Shown here: one piece after another, positions 39,973 to 49,885 of the stretch | How positions within the stretch are numbered: position 1 is the stretch's first letter | Layout: the number at the start of each line of letters is the position of its first letter | NCBI RefSeq assembly: GCF_900102105.1 | Contig: NZ_FNBB01000005.1 | Coordinates: forward strand, 186,001-250,000 | Source of the DNA: Agrobacterium pusense | GTDB lineage: Bacteria; Pseudomonadota; Alphaproteobacteria; Rhizobiales; Rhizobiaceae | Reading direction: 5' to 3' | DNA: 64,000 nt | Made by a program: the position numbers and the translations under genes | Notes under the pieces: model-generated | What the model saw: only the letters and a program-made list of their open reading frames with translations | The model's database searches: none | What the model was told of the DNA's origin: nothing

Positions 39973-40875
39973 CTATAACGGCTTGCCGACCTGATCCAGC
40001 AGCCAGGCCTGAAAGGCACGGGCGAGCGCGTTGTCCTGCCGCCCTTCCGGCAGGGCGACATAATAGCTCTTGTCGGTCTGCAACGGCATATCGAAAACGA
40101 TTTCGAGGCGGCCGGAGGAAAGTTCGGCCTCGATGAGATATTTCGGCAGAAGGGCGAAACCGATACCGCTCGCGGCGGCTTCGATGATCATGGAGAACTG
40201 GTCGAAACGGCTGCCCTGATAGGCATTTTCGGCCATCACCCCGTTCATTTCCAGCCACTCCGTCCACAGTTTCGGGCGCGTGGTGACGTGCAGCAATGGC
40301 TGCCGCGTCAGGTCTTCAGGCCGCGTCACCGCCGCATGGCGCAGCAGGGCAGGGCTGGCGACGGGTACGATCACCTCATCGCACAGGAATGTGCAGGTGC
40401 CATGTGCCCAGACCGGCTGGCCGTAGTGAATGGCCAGATCGAAGCCCTCCTCGTCGAAATCGAAGGGATGGGAGCGCGAGCCGATTGTGATTGTCATATC
40501 CGGGTTGGCGTCGATGAAGCGGTGCAGGCGCGGCATCAGCCAGCGGCTGCCGAAGGTCGGCAGCGTCGCGACGGATAGCGATGCATGTGATGTTCCCGCC
40601 GAAACCGCACGCACCATCAGCTGCTCGGATTGCTGCAACAGGCGCCGCACATCGGGCAGGAATTTGCGCCCCGCCTCTGAAAGGACCACCCGTCTGCGGA
40701 TACGCTCGAAAAGCTGCATCCCCGTCTGCGCTTCGAGTTCGCCGATCTGTCGGCTGACAGCGCTCTGCGTGAGGTTGAGTTCTTCGGCAGCGCGGGTAAA
40801 ATTGCCATGCCGTGCGGCGCATTCGAACGCCTGCAGGGTGACGATGTCAGGGACCAGTCTTCTACGCGGATCCAT
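39973..40875 (-). CDS. LysR-family regulator, GcvA-like
   Basis: A 300-residue LysR protein. The helix-turn-helix is in GNFTRAAEELNLTQSAVSRQIGELE (about 24-48). The effector domain includes LSVATLPTFGSRWLMPRL and FDLAIHYGQPVWAHG, the pattern of the GcvA subgroup. It is divergent from the aldehyde dehydrogenase gene at 41088, the likely target, with 212 bases between. The inducer may be a lysine-derived compound, an inference from the target. Confidence 0.87.
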   Translation of the reverse strand: MDPRRRLVPDIVTLQAFECAARHGNFTRAAEELNLTQSAVSRQIGELEAQTGMQLFERIRRRVVLSEAGRKFLPDVRRLLQQSEQLMVRAVSAGTSHASLSVATLPTFGSRWLMPRLHRFIDANPDMTITIGSRSHPFDFDEEGFDLAIHYGQPVWAHGTCTFLCDEVIVPVASPALLRHAAVTRPEDLTRQPLLHVTTRPKLWTEWLEMNGVMAENAYQGSRFDQFSMIIEAAASGIGFALLPKYLIEAELSSGRLEIVFDMPLQTDKSYYVALPEGRQDNALARAFQAWLLDQVGKPL

Positions 40876-41087
40876 TCCATTCTCGCATCAACTTACCCGC
40901 TTTCCTCATTGGAAAAGGGTCGTAATGCCCATATATGATTACGGGAAAGAATGGAACGGGGTTTTGCCGAGTTCGACGGAGCGAGTTCCCAGAACATAAA
41001 CGAATTCCGGGGAAAGAAGAGCGACGGGAGTTGAAAGCGCCGTATCAAGGCGGCCTTTCCTCCCTCTCAGCCAGAAGGACAATTGAT

Positions 41088-42617
41088 ATGGATGCAACCA
41101 CGAAGCTCGACGTGAAACAGGAAGCCGCCGCCCTGCTCGACAGGATGGGCGTTGCCCGCGATCTCTACACTGGCGGCGACATGGCCTCTTTCAGCCCGGT
41201 GACAGGCGAGCGGATTGCAAGTCTGAAGACCGTGTCGGTCGAGGGCGTAGCGGCCGTGATCGACAGGGCGGACGCTGCCTTCAAGACATGGCGTAATGTT
41301 CCCGCGCCGCGCCGTGGTGAGCTGATCCGGCTTCTTGGTGAAGAACTACGCGCTTTCAAGGCCGATCTCGGCCGTCTCGTATCGCTGGAAGCGGGCAAAA
41401 TCCCGTCAGAAGGTCTGGGCGAAGTGCAGGAAATGATCGATATCTGCGATTTCGCGGTCGGTCTTTCCCGCCAGCTTTATGGCCTCACCATCGCCACCGA
41501 ACGCCCCGGCCACCGCATGATGGAAACCTGGCATCCGCTCGGCGTCGTCGGCGTCATCTCCGCCTTCAACTTCCCCGTCGCCGTCTGGTCGTGGAATGCC
41601 GCACTTGCCCTCGTCTGTGGTAACGCGGTCGTCTGGAAGCCGTCCGAAAAGACGCCGTTGACGGCGCTTGCCGTGCAGGGCATTTTCGAACGCGCTGCCG
41701 CCCGCTTCGGCGATGCGCCGGAAGGTCTGTCCCAACTGCTGATCGGCGACCGCGCGGTCGGCGAGGCATTGGTGGATAATCCCAAGGTGCCGCTGGTTTC
41801 GGCCACCGGCTCCACCCGCATGGGCCGTGATGTCGGGCCGCGTCTGGCGAAACGCTTCGCCCGTGCCATTCTTGAACTCGGTGGCAACAATGCAGGCATC
41901 GTCTGCCCCTCTGCCGATCTCGACATGGCATTGCGCGCCATCGCCTTCGGTGCGATGGGCACGGCCGGCCAGCGCTGCACCACCCTTCGCCGCCTTTTCG
42001 TGCATGACAGCGTTTATGACGAGCTCGTGCCACGCCTGAAAAAGGCCTATGCTTCCGTCTCCGTCGGCAACCCGCTGGAAACCTCCGCGCTCGTAGGCCC
42101 GCTGGTCGACAAGGCGGCATTCGAGGCCATGCAGAAAGCGCTCGAAGCGGCCAAGGCGGCCGGCGGCGTGGTGAATGGGGGCGGGCGCGTGGATACGGGT
42201 GCGGCAGATGCCTATTATGTGAAACCGGCGCTGGTCGAAATGCCGAAGCAGGTTGGCCCCGTTCTGGAAGAGACTTTCGCCCCGATCCTCTACGTCATGA
42301 AGTACAGCGATCTCGATCAGGCGATTGAAGCGCACAACGCCGTTGCCGCCGGTCTTTCGTCGTCCATTTTCACCCGCGACATACAGGAATCGGAACGTTT
42401 CCTGTCGTCGGAAGGCTCCGATTGCGGTATCGCCAACGTCAATATCGGCACGTCGGGTGCGGAAATCGGCGGTGCCTTCGGCGGTGAGAAGGAAACCGGC
42501 GGCGGCCGTGAATCCGGTTCGGATGCGTGGAAGGCGTATATGCGCCGCGCCACCAACACGATCAACTACTCCAAGGCGCTACCGCTGGCGCAGGGGGTTT
42601 CCTTCGATATCGAGTAA
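41088..42617 (+). CDS. amaB: ALDH7-family aldehyde dehydrogenase (piperideine-6-carboxylate dehydrogenase)
   Basis: A 509-residue aldehyde dehydrogenase of the antiquitin/ALDH7 type. GVVGVISAFNFPVAVWSWN, VWKPSEKTPLTA and SATGSTRMGRDVG are cofactor-binding elements; LELGGNNAGIV holds the catalytic glutamate and GTAGQRCTTLRRL the catalytic cysteine. GGEKETGGGRESGSDAWK near the end is typical of this family. It should oxidise piperideine-6-carboxylate (aminoadipate semialdehyde) to 2-aminoadipate in lysine/pipecolate breakdown. The ATG at 41088 has AGAAGGA upstream. A betaine- or other-aldehyde role is less likely. Confidence 0.87.
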   Translation: MDATTKLDVKQEAAALLDRMGVARDLYTGGDMASFSPVTGERIASLKTVSVEGVAAVIDRADAAFKTWRNVPAPRRGELIRLLGEELRAFKADLGRLVSLEAGKIPSEGLGEVQEMIDICDFAVGLSRQLYGLTIATERPGHRMMETWHPLGVVGVISAFNFPVAVWSWNAALALVCGNAVVWKPSEKTPLTALAVQGIFERAAARFGDAPEGLSQLLIGDRAVGEALVDNPKVPLVSATGSTRMGRDVGPRLAKRFARAILELGGNNAGIVCPSADLDMALRAIAFGAMGTAGQRCTTLRRLFVHDSVYDELVPRLKKAYASVSVGNPLETSALVGPLVDKAAFEAMQKALEAAKAAGGVVNGGGRVDTGAADAYYVKPALVEMPKQVGPVLEETFAPILYVMKYSDLDQAIEAHNAVAAGLSSSIFTRDIQESERFLSSEGSDCGIANVNIGTSGAEIGGAFGGEKETGGGRESGSDAWKAYMRRATNTINYSKALPLAQGVSFDIE

Positions 42618-42659
42618 TCGACTTTTCGATCGCGTTGTTGAGAGAGAAATTGATCCGTC

Positions 42660-42693
42660 ATGCCGGTGCGGCTTCCTCCGCGCCGGCATTTCT
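42660..42693 (+). terminator. Terminator-like hairpin after amaB
   Basis: A 12-bp stem (42660-42671 with 42678-42689, one G-T pair) with a 6-base loop, followed by a short TTCT tail. The stem is strong; the U run is weak. Confidence 0.65.
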
Positions 42694-42871
42694 ATTCGAT
42701 GGGTCTGACAAGGGCCTCCGCGATGATTTGCGGAAAACATGTGGTTGCGCGAAATTTTATTCCCGCAACATTGCCGATATTGAATTATCGTCTCTCTATC
42801 GTTTTAATGGAAAACCATAGCATTGCTCCATATCGTGATCCGGCCAGAGGGGCTGGTGATAAGGAGATGAA

Positions 42872-43825
42872 ATGCCAGCCATCACCCGACGCGCGCTTTC
42901 CGCCAGCCTTTTTGCCGTCGCCGCATTCTCCGTCCTGCCGCTGCAGGCAGGGGCGGCGGAAGAGTTGAAGATCGGTTATCAGAAAACCGGACTGCCTGTT
43001 ATCGCCCGCCAGCAGGGTGTCATCGAAAAGGCGCTTGAAGCCAAGGGCGTGAAGGTTTCATGGGTCGAATTCACCGCAGGCCCGCCGCTGGTGGAAGCCC
43101 TGAATGTCGGCTCCATCAATGTCGGCTGGACGGGTGATGCGCCGCCGATCTTCGGCCAGGCAGCGGGTTCGGCCATCGTTTATGTGGCGGCGCTTCCCTC
43201 GAACGGTAAGGGCGAGGCGATCTTCACCAAACCCGAAAGCGGCATCAAGTCGGTTGCCGATCTGAAGGGCAAGAAGGTTGGCGTCGGCAAAGGCACTAGT
43301 GCACATAACCTGCTCGTTGCGGCTCTGGAAAAGAATGGCCTGAAATTCAGCGATATCGAGGTGACCTATCTCAGTCCTGCTGATGCCGCGGCAGCCTTCG
43401 CTAGCGACAAGATCGACGCCTGGGCCGTCTGGGATCCTTTCTATGCGATTGCCGAAACCCGATACAAGCCGGTGACGCTGGCCCGCACCAGCGATGTGCT
43501 TGCTGTCAGCACCTATTTCCTCGCCAATCGCGACTACGCCAAATCGCATGGCGACACCATCAACACGACGATCGATGCGCTCGGTGAGGCTGCGAAATGG
43601 TCCGCCGCCAATCGCGACAAGGTCGCTGCGGCGCTGCATGAGGTGACGGGCGTGCCGCTGGAGGCACAGACGCTTGCCGCGAACCGTTCGGAATTCGGCA
43701 TTACCAAGATCGATGACAAGATCATCGCCAGCCAGCAGGAAACGGCGGATCGCTTTTATCGTCTCGGCCTGATCCCGAAACAGATCAGCATCAAGGATGC
43801 CGTCTGGTCGGGCGCCACCAACTGA
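42872..43825 (+). CDS. ssuA: Aliphatic sulfonate ABC transporter binding protein
   Basis: A 317-residue periplasmic binding protein. The signal peptide has a twin-arginine-like start (TRRALSASLFAVAAFSVL) and ends near AGAA. The mature protein shows LKIGYQKTGLPVIARQQG, EFTAGPPLVEALNVGSINVGWTGDAPP and GKKVGVGKGTSAHNLL, characteristic of SsuA. AAGGAGATGAA precedes the ATG. It opens an ssuACB operon and should bind alkanesulfonates as a sulfur source. No monooxygenase (SsuD) or reductase (SsuE) lies nearby. Confidence 0.9.
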   Translation: MPAITRRALSASLFAVAAFSVLPLQAGAAEELKIGYQKTGLPVIARQQGVIEKALEAKGVKVSWVEFTAGPPLVEALNVGSINVGWTGDAPPIFGQAAGSAIVYVAALPSNGKGEAIFTKPESGIKSVADLKGKKVGVGKGTSAHNLLVAALEKNGLKFSDIEVTYLSPADAAAAFASDKIDAWAVWDPFYAIAETRYKPVTLARTSDVLAVSTYFLANRDYAKSHGDTINTTIDALGEAAKWSAANRDKVAAALHEVTGVPLEAQTLAANRSEFGITKIDDKIIASQQETADRFYRLGLIPKQISIKDAVWSGATN

Positions 43826-43841
43826 GCCGGAGGTACATGCC

Positions 43842-44621
43842 GTGAGCAGCAGTAAGCGCATCGAGTTCGGCGGCATCATCGGCTGGCTGCTTCCCGCACT
43901 CATCCTTGCAGGATGGGAGGTGGCGGCGCGCGCGGGGGTGATTTCCGCCAATGTGCTGCCCGCCCCCTCCGCAGTCGCCGAAGCCTTCTGGCGGCTTCTG
44001 CTCTCGGGAGAACTCCTCGCCAATATCGGTGTCAGTTCCGCCCGTGCACTCGCCGGTTTCGCCATCGGCGGCTCCATCGGCTTCATCTTCGGGCTGGCGA
44101 ACGGTCTGTCGAAGTTCTCCCGCAGTTTCACCGATACGACGCTGCAGATGATCCGCAACATTCCGCATCTGGCGCTCATTCCGCTCGTCATCCTGTGGTT
44201 CGGCATCGATGAAGAAGCGAAGCTCTTTCTGGTCGCGCTCGGCGTGTTTTTCCCGATCTACATCAACACGCTGCTCGGCATCCAGGGCGTCGATCCTCAA
44301 CTGGTGGAAATGGGCCGTACCTACGGCATGTCGCCCTTCACGCTGTTCCGGCGGGTCATTTTACCCGGTGCACTGCCCGCCATTTTCACCGGATTGCGTT
44401 ATGCGCTCGGCATTATGTGGCTGACGCTGATTGTGGCGGAAACCATCTCTTCCTCTTCCGGCCTTGGCTATATGGCCATGCAGGCACGCGAGTTCCTGCT
44501 GATCGACGTCGTGGTTCTTTCGATCCTCATCTATGCACTTCTCGGCAAGCTCGCCGACAGTTTCGCCCGCTTCCTCGAAAGCATCTTCCTGCAATGGCAT
44601 CCAGCCTTCAAGAAAGCCTGA
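43842..44621 (+). CDS. ssuC: Aliphatic sulfonate ABC transporter permease
   Basis: A 259-residue permease with six membrane segments. GWLLPALILAGWEVAARAG opens it, ANVLPAPSAVAEAFWRLL follows, and the EAA loop is VDPQLVEMGRTYGMSPFTLFRRVILPGALP. The start is GTG at 43842 with GGAGG eight bases upstream; an ATG five bases earlier is out of frame. It matches SsuC of taurine/sulfonate importers. Confidence 0.9.
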   Translation: MSSSKRIEFGGIIGWLLPALILAGWEVAARAGVISANVLPAPSAVAEAFWRLLLSGELLANIGVSSARALAGFAIGGSIGFIFGLANGLSKFSRSFTDTTLQMIRNIPHLALIPLVILWFGIDEEAKLFLVALGVFFPIYINTLLGIQGVDPQLVEMGRTYGMSPFTLFRRVILPGALPAIFTGLRYALGIMWLTLIVAETISSSSGLGYMAMQAREFLLIDVVVLSILIYALLGKLADSFARFLESIFLQWHPAFKKA

Positions 44622-44629
44622 GGTAACCC

Positions 44630-45457
44630 ATGTCGACCGGTAATGTCACGACGCTGAGACGCCCCGACGCTACGCCATCCACTGCGTCCGAAACGCAGGC
44701 GACAACCGAATCTCGTGCTAAACCGGCTGAAAGCAAGGTTGCCTTCAGCTTCCGCAACGTCACGAAGAGCTTCGGCGACAAGCCGGTTCTGCGCGGCATC
44801 GATCTCGATGTGCGGGAAGGCGAGTTTCTGGCCATCATCGGCAAAAGTGGCTGTGGCAAGAGTACGCTTTTGCGTATTCTGGCCGGCCTCGACACGCCGA
44901 CGACCGGAACCGTCTCTAAGGATGCGTCCAGCCGTACCCGCATGATGTTTCAGGAGCCGCGTCTTCTGCCGTGGGAGCGTATCGCAAATAACGTTTCAGT
45001 GGGATTGACCGGCATCGCCAGGGGCGAGGCGGCGCAGGAACAGGCGCTTGCCATTCTTGAAGAGGTGGGACTGAAAGACCGGGCAGGGGAATGGCCCTAT
45101 GTGCTTTCCGGCGGCCAGAAGCAGCGTGTTGCGCTGGCGCGGGCGCTTGTCGCCCATCCGCAGATCCTGGCGCTGGATGAGCCGCTCGGCGCCCTCGATG
45201 CGCTCACCCGCATCGAAATGCAGCTTTTGCTGGAGCGCATCTGGCGCAAGCAGAAATTCACCGCCGTGCTCGTCACGCATGATGTTTCCGAGGCTGTGGC
45301 GCTCGCCGATCGCATTGTCGTCATCGATGAGGGCCGCATCGCACTCGACCTCGATGTGAAGCTGCCACGTCCGCGCCGCCATGGCACGGCGGAGTTTGCG
45401 AGACTGGAAGAGCAGGTTCTGAACCAGCTCTTCGGCCGGGGAGAGGTTACAGGGTAA
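44630..45457 (+). CDS. ssuB: Aliphatic sulfonate ABC transporter ATPase
   Basis: A 275-residue ABC ATPase with an N-terminal low-complexity extension of about 35 residues. Walker A is [14 protein letters not shown], the Q-loop is [14 protein letters not shown] (the SsuB/TauB form), the signature is [15 protein letters not shown] and Walker [17 protein letters not shown]. It ends the ssu operon eight bases after ssuC and is followed by the convergent putA. Confidence 0.9.
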   Translation: MSTGNVTTLRRPDATPSTASETQATTESRAKPAESKVAFSFRNVTKSFGDKPVLRGIDLDVREGEFLAIIGKSGCGKSTLLRILAGLDTPTTGTVSKDASSRTRMMFQEPRLLPWERIANNVSVGLTGIARGEAAQEQALAILEEVGLKDRAGEWPYVLSGGQKQRVALARALVAHPQILALDEPLGALDALTRIEMQLLLERIWRKQKFTAVLVTHDVSEAVALADRIVVIDEGRIALDLDVKLPRPRRHGTAEFARLEEQVLNQLFGRGEVTG

Positions 45458-45500
45458 TAATGGGTGTCGCGGCAGGGCCAAGCCCCTGCCGCCCCATGTT

Positions 45501-48500
45501 TTAGCCAATGCTCATCAGGCTGGCATTGCCGCCAGCGGCGGTGGTGTTGACGCTGACGGAGACCTCTTCCACCAGCCAGTCCAGCGTATAGGGCTGGCTT
45601 TCCCCGGAAAGCGCTTCCGTGGTAGCGGCCTGAACGAGAACCAGCGGACCGGAAAGAGCCGAGATTTTCCTGTTGATCTCAACCACACGCTCCGCATCGC
45701 CTTCAACCAGCGCACCGGCAAAGGGGCCTGACTTTGCCCAGTCATCCGCCCAGACGATGCGCGAGGTGACGGTTGCCGGCAAGCCATAGATCGACTTTTC
45801 AAGCCCCGACGCGTTGTCAATGACAACCGCATTTCCAGTCGCAAGCGCTGCCGCGAGCTGGCGGTAAAGCCCCTGTTCGGTTGCCGGGACCAGCAAAACC
45901 TTTCCGCGCGGATGCAGCGCATAGACATTTCTCTCACCGACAGGGCCTGCCAGTTCTGTCTCGAAGCCAAGGCCGGAAAGCGCCGCGGCCTGCCTTGCGG
46001 CTTCCGCTGCGACCGTCTCACCGTTTTCGTCAAGCCAGCGTGCGAGATCGACGGCGGCCTGATCCTGCTGGCTGGCGATGCGGTCGATCTTCGGGGCGGT
46101 CTGCGTCATGCGGCCGAGATAGAGCGGCCCGCCCGCCTTGGGACCGGTGCCGGAAAGGCCGCGCCCGCCGAAGGGCTGCACGCCAACCACCGCGCCGATG
46201 ATGTTGCGGTTCACATAAAGATTGCCAGCCGCGACGCGCGACAGAACGTGCTGGATCGTATCGTCGAGGCGGGTATGCAGGCCGAAGGTCAGGCCATAGC
46301 CGGTAGCGTTGATCTCGTCGATCAGCCGGTCGAGATTGTCGCGCTTGAAGCGGATGACATGCAGCACCGGACCAAAAACTTCGCGTTTCAGATCCGCAAG
46401 GGACTTCATCTCGATGATGGTCGGCGGCACGAACGTGCCCTTGCCGGTTTCGCCCGCAAGTGTGATCTGCTCGATGCGGTGACCAAGCGAACGCATGTCC
46501 TCGATGTGTTTTTCGATGATTCCCTTGGCCTCGGCGGTGATGACCGGGCCGACATCAACCGAGAGTCGATCGGTGCGGCCGATGCGCAGCTCATGCAGCG
46601 CGCCTTTCAGCATGGTCAGTGTGCGGTCCGCAACATCTTCCTGCAGGCAGAGAATGCGCAGCGCCGAGCAACGCTGACCGGCACTGTCGAAGGCGGAAGC
46701 AATGACGTCGGCGACGACCTGTTCGGCAAGAGCCGAGGAATCGACGATCATGGCGTTCTGGCCGCCGGTTTCGGCAATCAGCGGTACCGGCTGGCCATTC
46801 GCCAGAACCCGGCCGGCAAGCTGCCCCTGAATGAGCCGCGCCACTTCCGTGGAGCCGGTGAACATGACACCTGCCGTCAGCGGCGAGCCGACGAGTGCTG
46901 CACCCGTCTTGCCGTCGCCCGGCAAAAGCTGCACGGCATCCTGCGGAACGCCGGCCTCATGCAACAGGCGCACGCCCTGTGCCGCGATCAGCGGCGTTTC
47001 TTCGGCGGGCTTTGCCAGAACCGGATTGCCGGCAACCAGCGCCGCCGTCACCTGACCGATGAAGATGGCGAGCGGGAAGTTCCACGGGCTGATGCAGACG
47101 ACCGGGCCGAGCGGCGTTTCGCCGGCCGTGAAATTCCTGCGCGCTTCCGCTGCGTAATAACGTAGGAAGTCGATGGCCTCGCGCACCTCGGCAATGGCGT
47201 TCGGCATGGATTTTCCCGCCTCGCGCATGACAAGGCCGAGCAGATCGGGCATTTCGGCCTGCATGGCGTCGGCGGCGCGCTCCAGGCAGGCGGCGCGCTC
47301 TTCCACAGGGGTGGACGACCAGTTCGAGGACGCCGCGCGCTGCATGGCCGCTTCCACATCAGCTTCAGTCGGTTCGGTGACGTATCCGACGATATCATTG
47401 TGGTCGCCCGGGTTGAGAACCGGCCGCGTTGCGCCGCCCGCTTGCGGCGCGGCCGCTTTCCACTCGGCCGATGCCCCCGCCTTCAGGACCCTGTCGAGAG
47501 CAGCGAGTGTCGTTTCGCTGGAGAGATCGAGGCCGGCGGAATTTTTACGTTGCGGCCCGAACAGGTCGGCAGGGGCGGCGATGCGGTCGTGACGTGCGCC
47601 GGGAACGTTATGGGCCTTGACGATGGCGACCGGGTCTTCCAGCAGGGAATCCACCGGCACCGCGGGATCGGCAATGCGGTTGACGAAAGAGGAGTTGGCA
47701 CCGTTCTCCAGCAAGCGGCGGACGAGGTAGGCCAGCAACGTTTCATGGGTGCCGACCGGGGCGTAGAAGCGGCACGGCCGGTCGAGCTTCCTCTTGCCGA
47801 CGACCTCGCTGTAAAGCGGTTCGCCCATGCCATGCAGGCACTGGAACTCGTAGTCGCCAAGTTTGAAGTCTGGACCGGCAAGATGATAGATCGTCGCCAT
47901 GGACTGCGCATTATGGGTCGCAAATTGCGGGAATATCACATCGCGCGCGGCGAGCAGCTTGCGGGCGCAGGCAATGTAGGAGACATCGGTGTGCACCTTG
48001 CGGGTAAAGACCGGGAAGTCTTCCAGCCCCTCCACCTGCGCGCGCTTGATTTCGGCGTCCCAGTAGGCGCCCTTGACAAGACGCACCATGATGCGGCGGT
48101 TCGAACGGCGGGCAAGGTCGATAATGTAATCCAGAACGAACGGGCAGCGGCGGCCATAGGCCTGCACCACGAAACCGAGGCCGTTCCATCCGGCAAGGTC
48201 CTTGTCCAGCGCCAGTTCTTCCAGAAGATCAAGCGACAATTCCAGCCGGTCCGCTTCTTCAGCGTCGATATTCAGGCCGATATCGTATTTTTTGCTAAGC
48301 AGCATCAGTGATCTCACGCGGGGCAGAAGCTCCGCCATGACGCGTTCGGCCTGCGCGCGCGCATAACGTGGGTGCAGCGCTGAAAGCTTGATGGAAATGC
48401 CCGGACCGCCATAGATACCGCGCCCGGCAGAGGCCTTGCCGATGGCGTGGATGGCGTTTTCATAATCCTTGTAATAACGCTCCGCATCCTTTGCGGTGGT

Positions 48501-49175
48501 CGCGGCTTCGCCCAGCATGTCGTAGGAGTACTGAAAGCCCTGTTCTTCCAGCGGCCTGGAACGCTTGATCGCTTCTCCAATCGTCTCGCCGGTCACGAAC
48601 TGCTCGCCCATCATGCGCATCGCCATATCGACGCCGCGGCGGATGACGGGTTCGCCAGCCCGGGCGATCAACTTGGTCAGCGCCGCCGAGAGGCCGCTAT
48701 CGTTCACCGTCGAGGTAAGCTTGCCGGTGATGACGAGACCCCAGGTGGCCGCATTGACGAAGAGCGAGCGGCCGCCGCCAATATGAGATTTCCAGTCGCC
48801 GCGAGCGATCTTGTCGCGGATCAGCGCATCGCGGGTGGCAGTGTCGGGGATGCGCAGCAGGGCCTCGGCGAGGCACATCAACGCAACACCCTCGTGGCTG
48901 GAGAGCGAATATTCCTGGACCAGCCCTTCGACGCCGGTGCCCTTGGTCTTGGCGCGCAATGCTTCGATCAGTTTGCGAGCGGTCTCGCGAATGGCTTTCG
49001 CCTGTTCTGCCGTCACCGTCGCCGCCTCGATCAACGGCGCCATGCATTCTTCTTCGGCACGGCGATAGGCGGCAGTGATCGCCTTGCGCAGCAGGGTCTG
49101 CTCACGCACCGGCGGCGCAAAATTCTGGAAAATACCACTCGTCACTACACCGGCGTTGCTTGCACCATCGGCCAT
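45501..49175 (-). CDS. putA: Bifunctional proline dehydrogenase / glutamate-5-semialdehyde dehydrogenase
   Basis: A 1224-residue PutA that converts proline to glutamate with FAD and NAD. The proline dehydrogenase barrel occupies about 150-480 (GLNIDAEEADRLELSLDLL, MVRLVKGAYWDAEIKRAQ). The aldehyde dehydrogenase domain follows from about 580, with VVCISPWNFPLAIFIGQ, GGQNAMIVDSSALAEQ and the catalytic cysteine in DSAGQRCSALRIL. There is no N-terminal ribbon-helix-helix DNA-binding domain, in line with a separate regulator, putR, next door. The ATG at 49175 is preferred over a longer frame with 28 unlikely residues. A C-terminal extension of about 200 residues is retained. Confidence 0.94.
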   Translation of the reverse strand: MADGASNAGVVTSGIFQNFAPPVREQTLLRKAITAAYRRAEEECMAPLIEAATVTAEQAKAIRETARKLIEALRAKTKGTGVEGLVQEYSLSSHEGVALMCLAEALLRIPDTATRDALIRDKIARGDWKSHIGGGRSLFVNAATWGLVITGKLTSTVNDSGLSAALTKLIARAGEPVIRRGVDMAMRMMGEQFVTGETIGEAIKRSRPLEEQGFQYSYDMLGEAATTAKDAERYYKDYENAIHAIGKASAGRGIYGGPGISIKLSALHPRYARAQAERVMAELLPRVRSLMLLSKKYDIGLNIDAEEADRLELSLDLLEELALDKDLAGWNGLGFVVQAYGRRCPFVLDYIIDLARRSNRRIMVRLVKGAYWDAEIKRAQVEGLEDFPVFTRKVHTDVSYIACARKLLAARDVIFPQFATHNAQSMATIYHLAGPDFKLGDYEFQCLHGMGEPLYSEVVGKRKLDRPCRFYAPVGTHETLLAYLVRRLLENGANSSFVNRIADPAVPVDSLLEDPVAIVKAHNVPGARHDRIAAPADLFGPQRKNSAGLDLSSETTLAALDRVLKAGASAEWKAAAPQAGGATRPVLNPGDHNDIVGYVTEPTEADVEAAMQRAASSNWSSTPVEERAACLERAADAMQAEMPDLLGLVMREAGKSMPNAIAEVREAIDFLRYYAAEARRNFTAGETPLGPVVCISPWNFPLAIFIGQVTAALVAGNPVLAKPAEETPLIAAQGVRLLHEAGVPQDAVQLLPGDGKTGAALVGSPLTAGVMFTGSTEVARLIQGQLAGRVLANGQPVPLIAETGGQNAMIVDSSALAEQVVADVIASAFDSAGQRCSALRILCLQEDVADRTLTMLKGALHELRIGRTDRLSVDVGPVITAEAKGIIEKHIEDMRSLGHRIEQITLAGETGKGTFVPPTIIEMKSLADLKREVFGPVLHVIRFKRDNLDRLIDEINATGYGLTFGLHTRLDDTIQHVLSRVAAGNLYVNRNIIGAVVGVQPFGGRGLSGTGPKAGGPLYLGRMTQTAPKIDRIASQQDQAAVDLARWLDENGETVAAEAARQAAALSGLGFETELAGPVGERNVYALHPRGKVLLVPATEQGLYRQLAAALATGNAVVIDNASGLEKSIYGLPATVTSRIVWADDWAKSGPFAGALVEGDAERVVEINRKISALSGPLVLVQAATTEALSGESQPYTLDWLVEEVSVSVNTTAAGGNASLMSIG

Positions 49176-49275
49176 TCTGAAAATCCTGAAAACGCTGTTG
49201 AAGACAGACTGCCGGCGGCAGTGTGTCCTCAGCCCGCCGCTCGTCATCCTTACGCTCACAATATCATTGCCGCGA

Positions 49276-49312
49276 AAATTGCTATGGCCTTATTTTTAGC
49301 ATAAAATAGGCA
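49276..49312. promoter_or_regulatory. AT-rich inverted repeat, candidate PutR operator
   Basis: ATTGC and GCAAT flank an AT-rich, imperfectly symmetric 37-base segment between putA and putR. Lrp-type regulators bind such sequences, and PutR in Agrobacterium acts on putA and itself. The symmetry is visible; binding is inference. Confidence 0.5.
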
Positions 49313-49350
49313 ATACGAACTTTTATTGTCCCAATTTGGCGTGAAAATGA

Positions 49351-49821
49351 ATGGCAAATAGTCAGAAAGCAGACGGTTTGGATGACTTCGACCTCAAGAT
49401 TCTCGAGGCGCTCAGCGAGGATGGGCGCATGTCCGTGCTGCAGCTGTCGAAAAAGGTAGGTCTTTCCAAGACACCCTGCCAGACGCGGCTGAAGCGACTG
49501 GTGGATGAGGGCTATATTCTCGGCTTCCGCGCCATGCTCAACCCGCAGAAACTCGGCGTCGACCATATCGCCTTTGCCGAGGTCAAGCTGTCCGATACAC
49601 GGGAAAAGGCACTGGAGGAGTTCAACACTGCGGTACGCAAGATCAAAGAAGTAGAAGAGTGCCACATGATCGCCGGCGCCTTCGATTATCTCCTGAAGGT
49701 CCGCACCAGCGACATACGCAAATACAGAAGAGTATTGGGCGAAAAAATCTCGAGCCTGCCGTCTGTCGCTAACACGTCGACCTTTGTGGTCATGCAGTCC
49801 GTCAAGGAAACCGGCATCTAA
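49351..49821 (+). CDS. putR: Lrp/AsnC-family regulator of proline catabolism
   Basis: A 156-residue Lrp-family protein. The N-terminal helix-turn-helix is in LDDFDLKILEALSEDGRMSVLQLSKKVGLSKTPCQTRLKRL (10-50, split here by function) and the C-terminal RAM domain includes KKVGLS and then ECHMIAGAFDYLLKVRTSD. Divergent from putA across a 175-base control region. In Agrobacterium such a PutR activates putA in response to proline. Followed by a strong hairpin terminator. Confidence 0.88.
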   Translation: MANSQKADGLDDFDLKILEALSEDGRMSVLQLSKKVGLSKTPCQTRLKRLVDEGYILGFRAMLNPQKLGVDHIAFAEVKLSDTREKALEEFNTAVRKIKEVEECHMIAGAFDYLLKVRTSDIRKYRRVLGEKISSLPSVANTSTFVVMQSVKETGI

Positions 49822-49836
49822 AAAGAAGACGAAAAA

Positions 49837-49860
49837 ACGGGCAGACTCGCGTCTGCCCGT
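49837..49860. terminator. Bidirectional terminator between putR and ecfG
   Basis: ACGGGCAGAC and GTCTGCCCGT form a perfect 10-bp stem with a TCGC loop. An A run before it gives a U run for the minus direction (ecfG); the plus direction (putR) has only TT after the stem. Confidence 0.8.
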
Positions 49861-49885
49861 TCGTTACCTTCTGCGTCCAGTCCTC

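Noticed and set aside
40953-40977. GGAAC upstream of amaB as an EcfG promoter
   Set aside because: After 16 or 17 bases there is no CGTT or TT pair at the required place, so it does not fit even the loose consensus.
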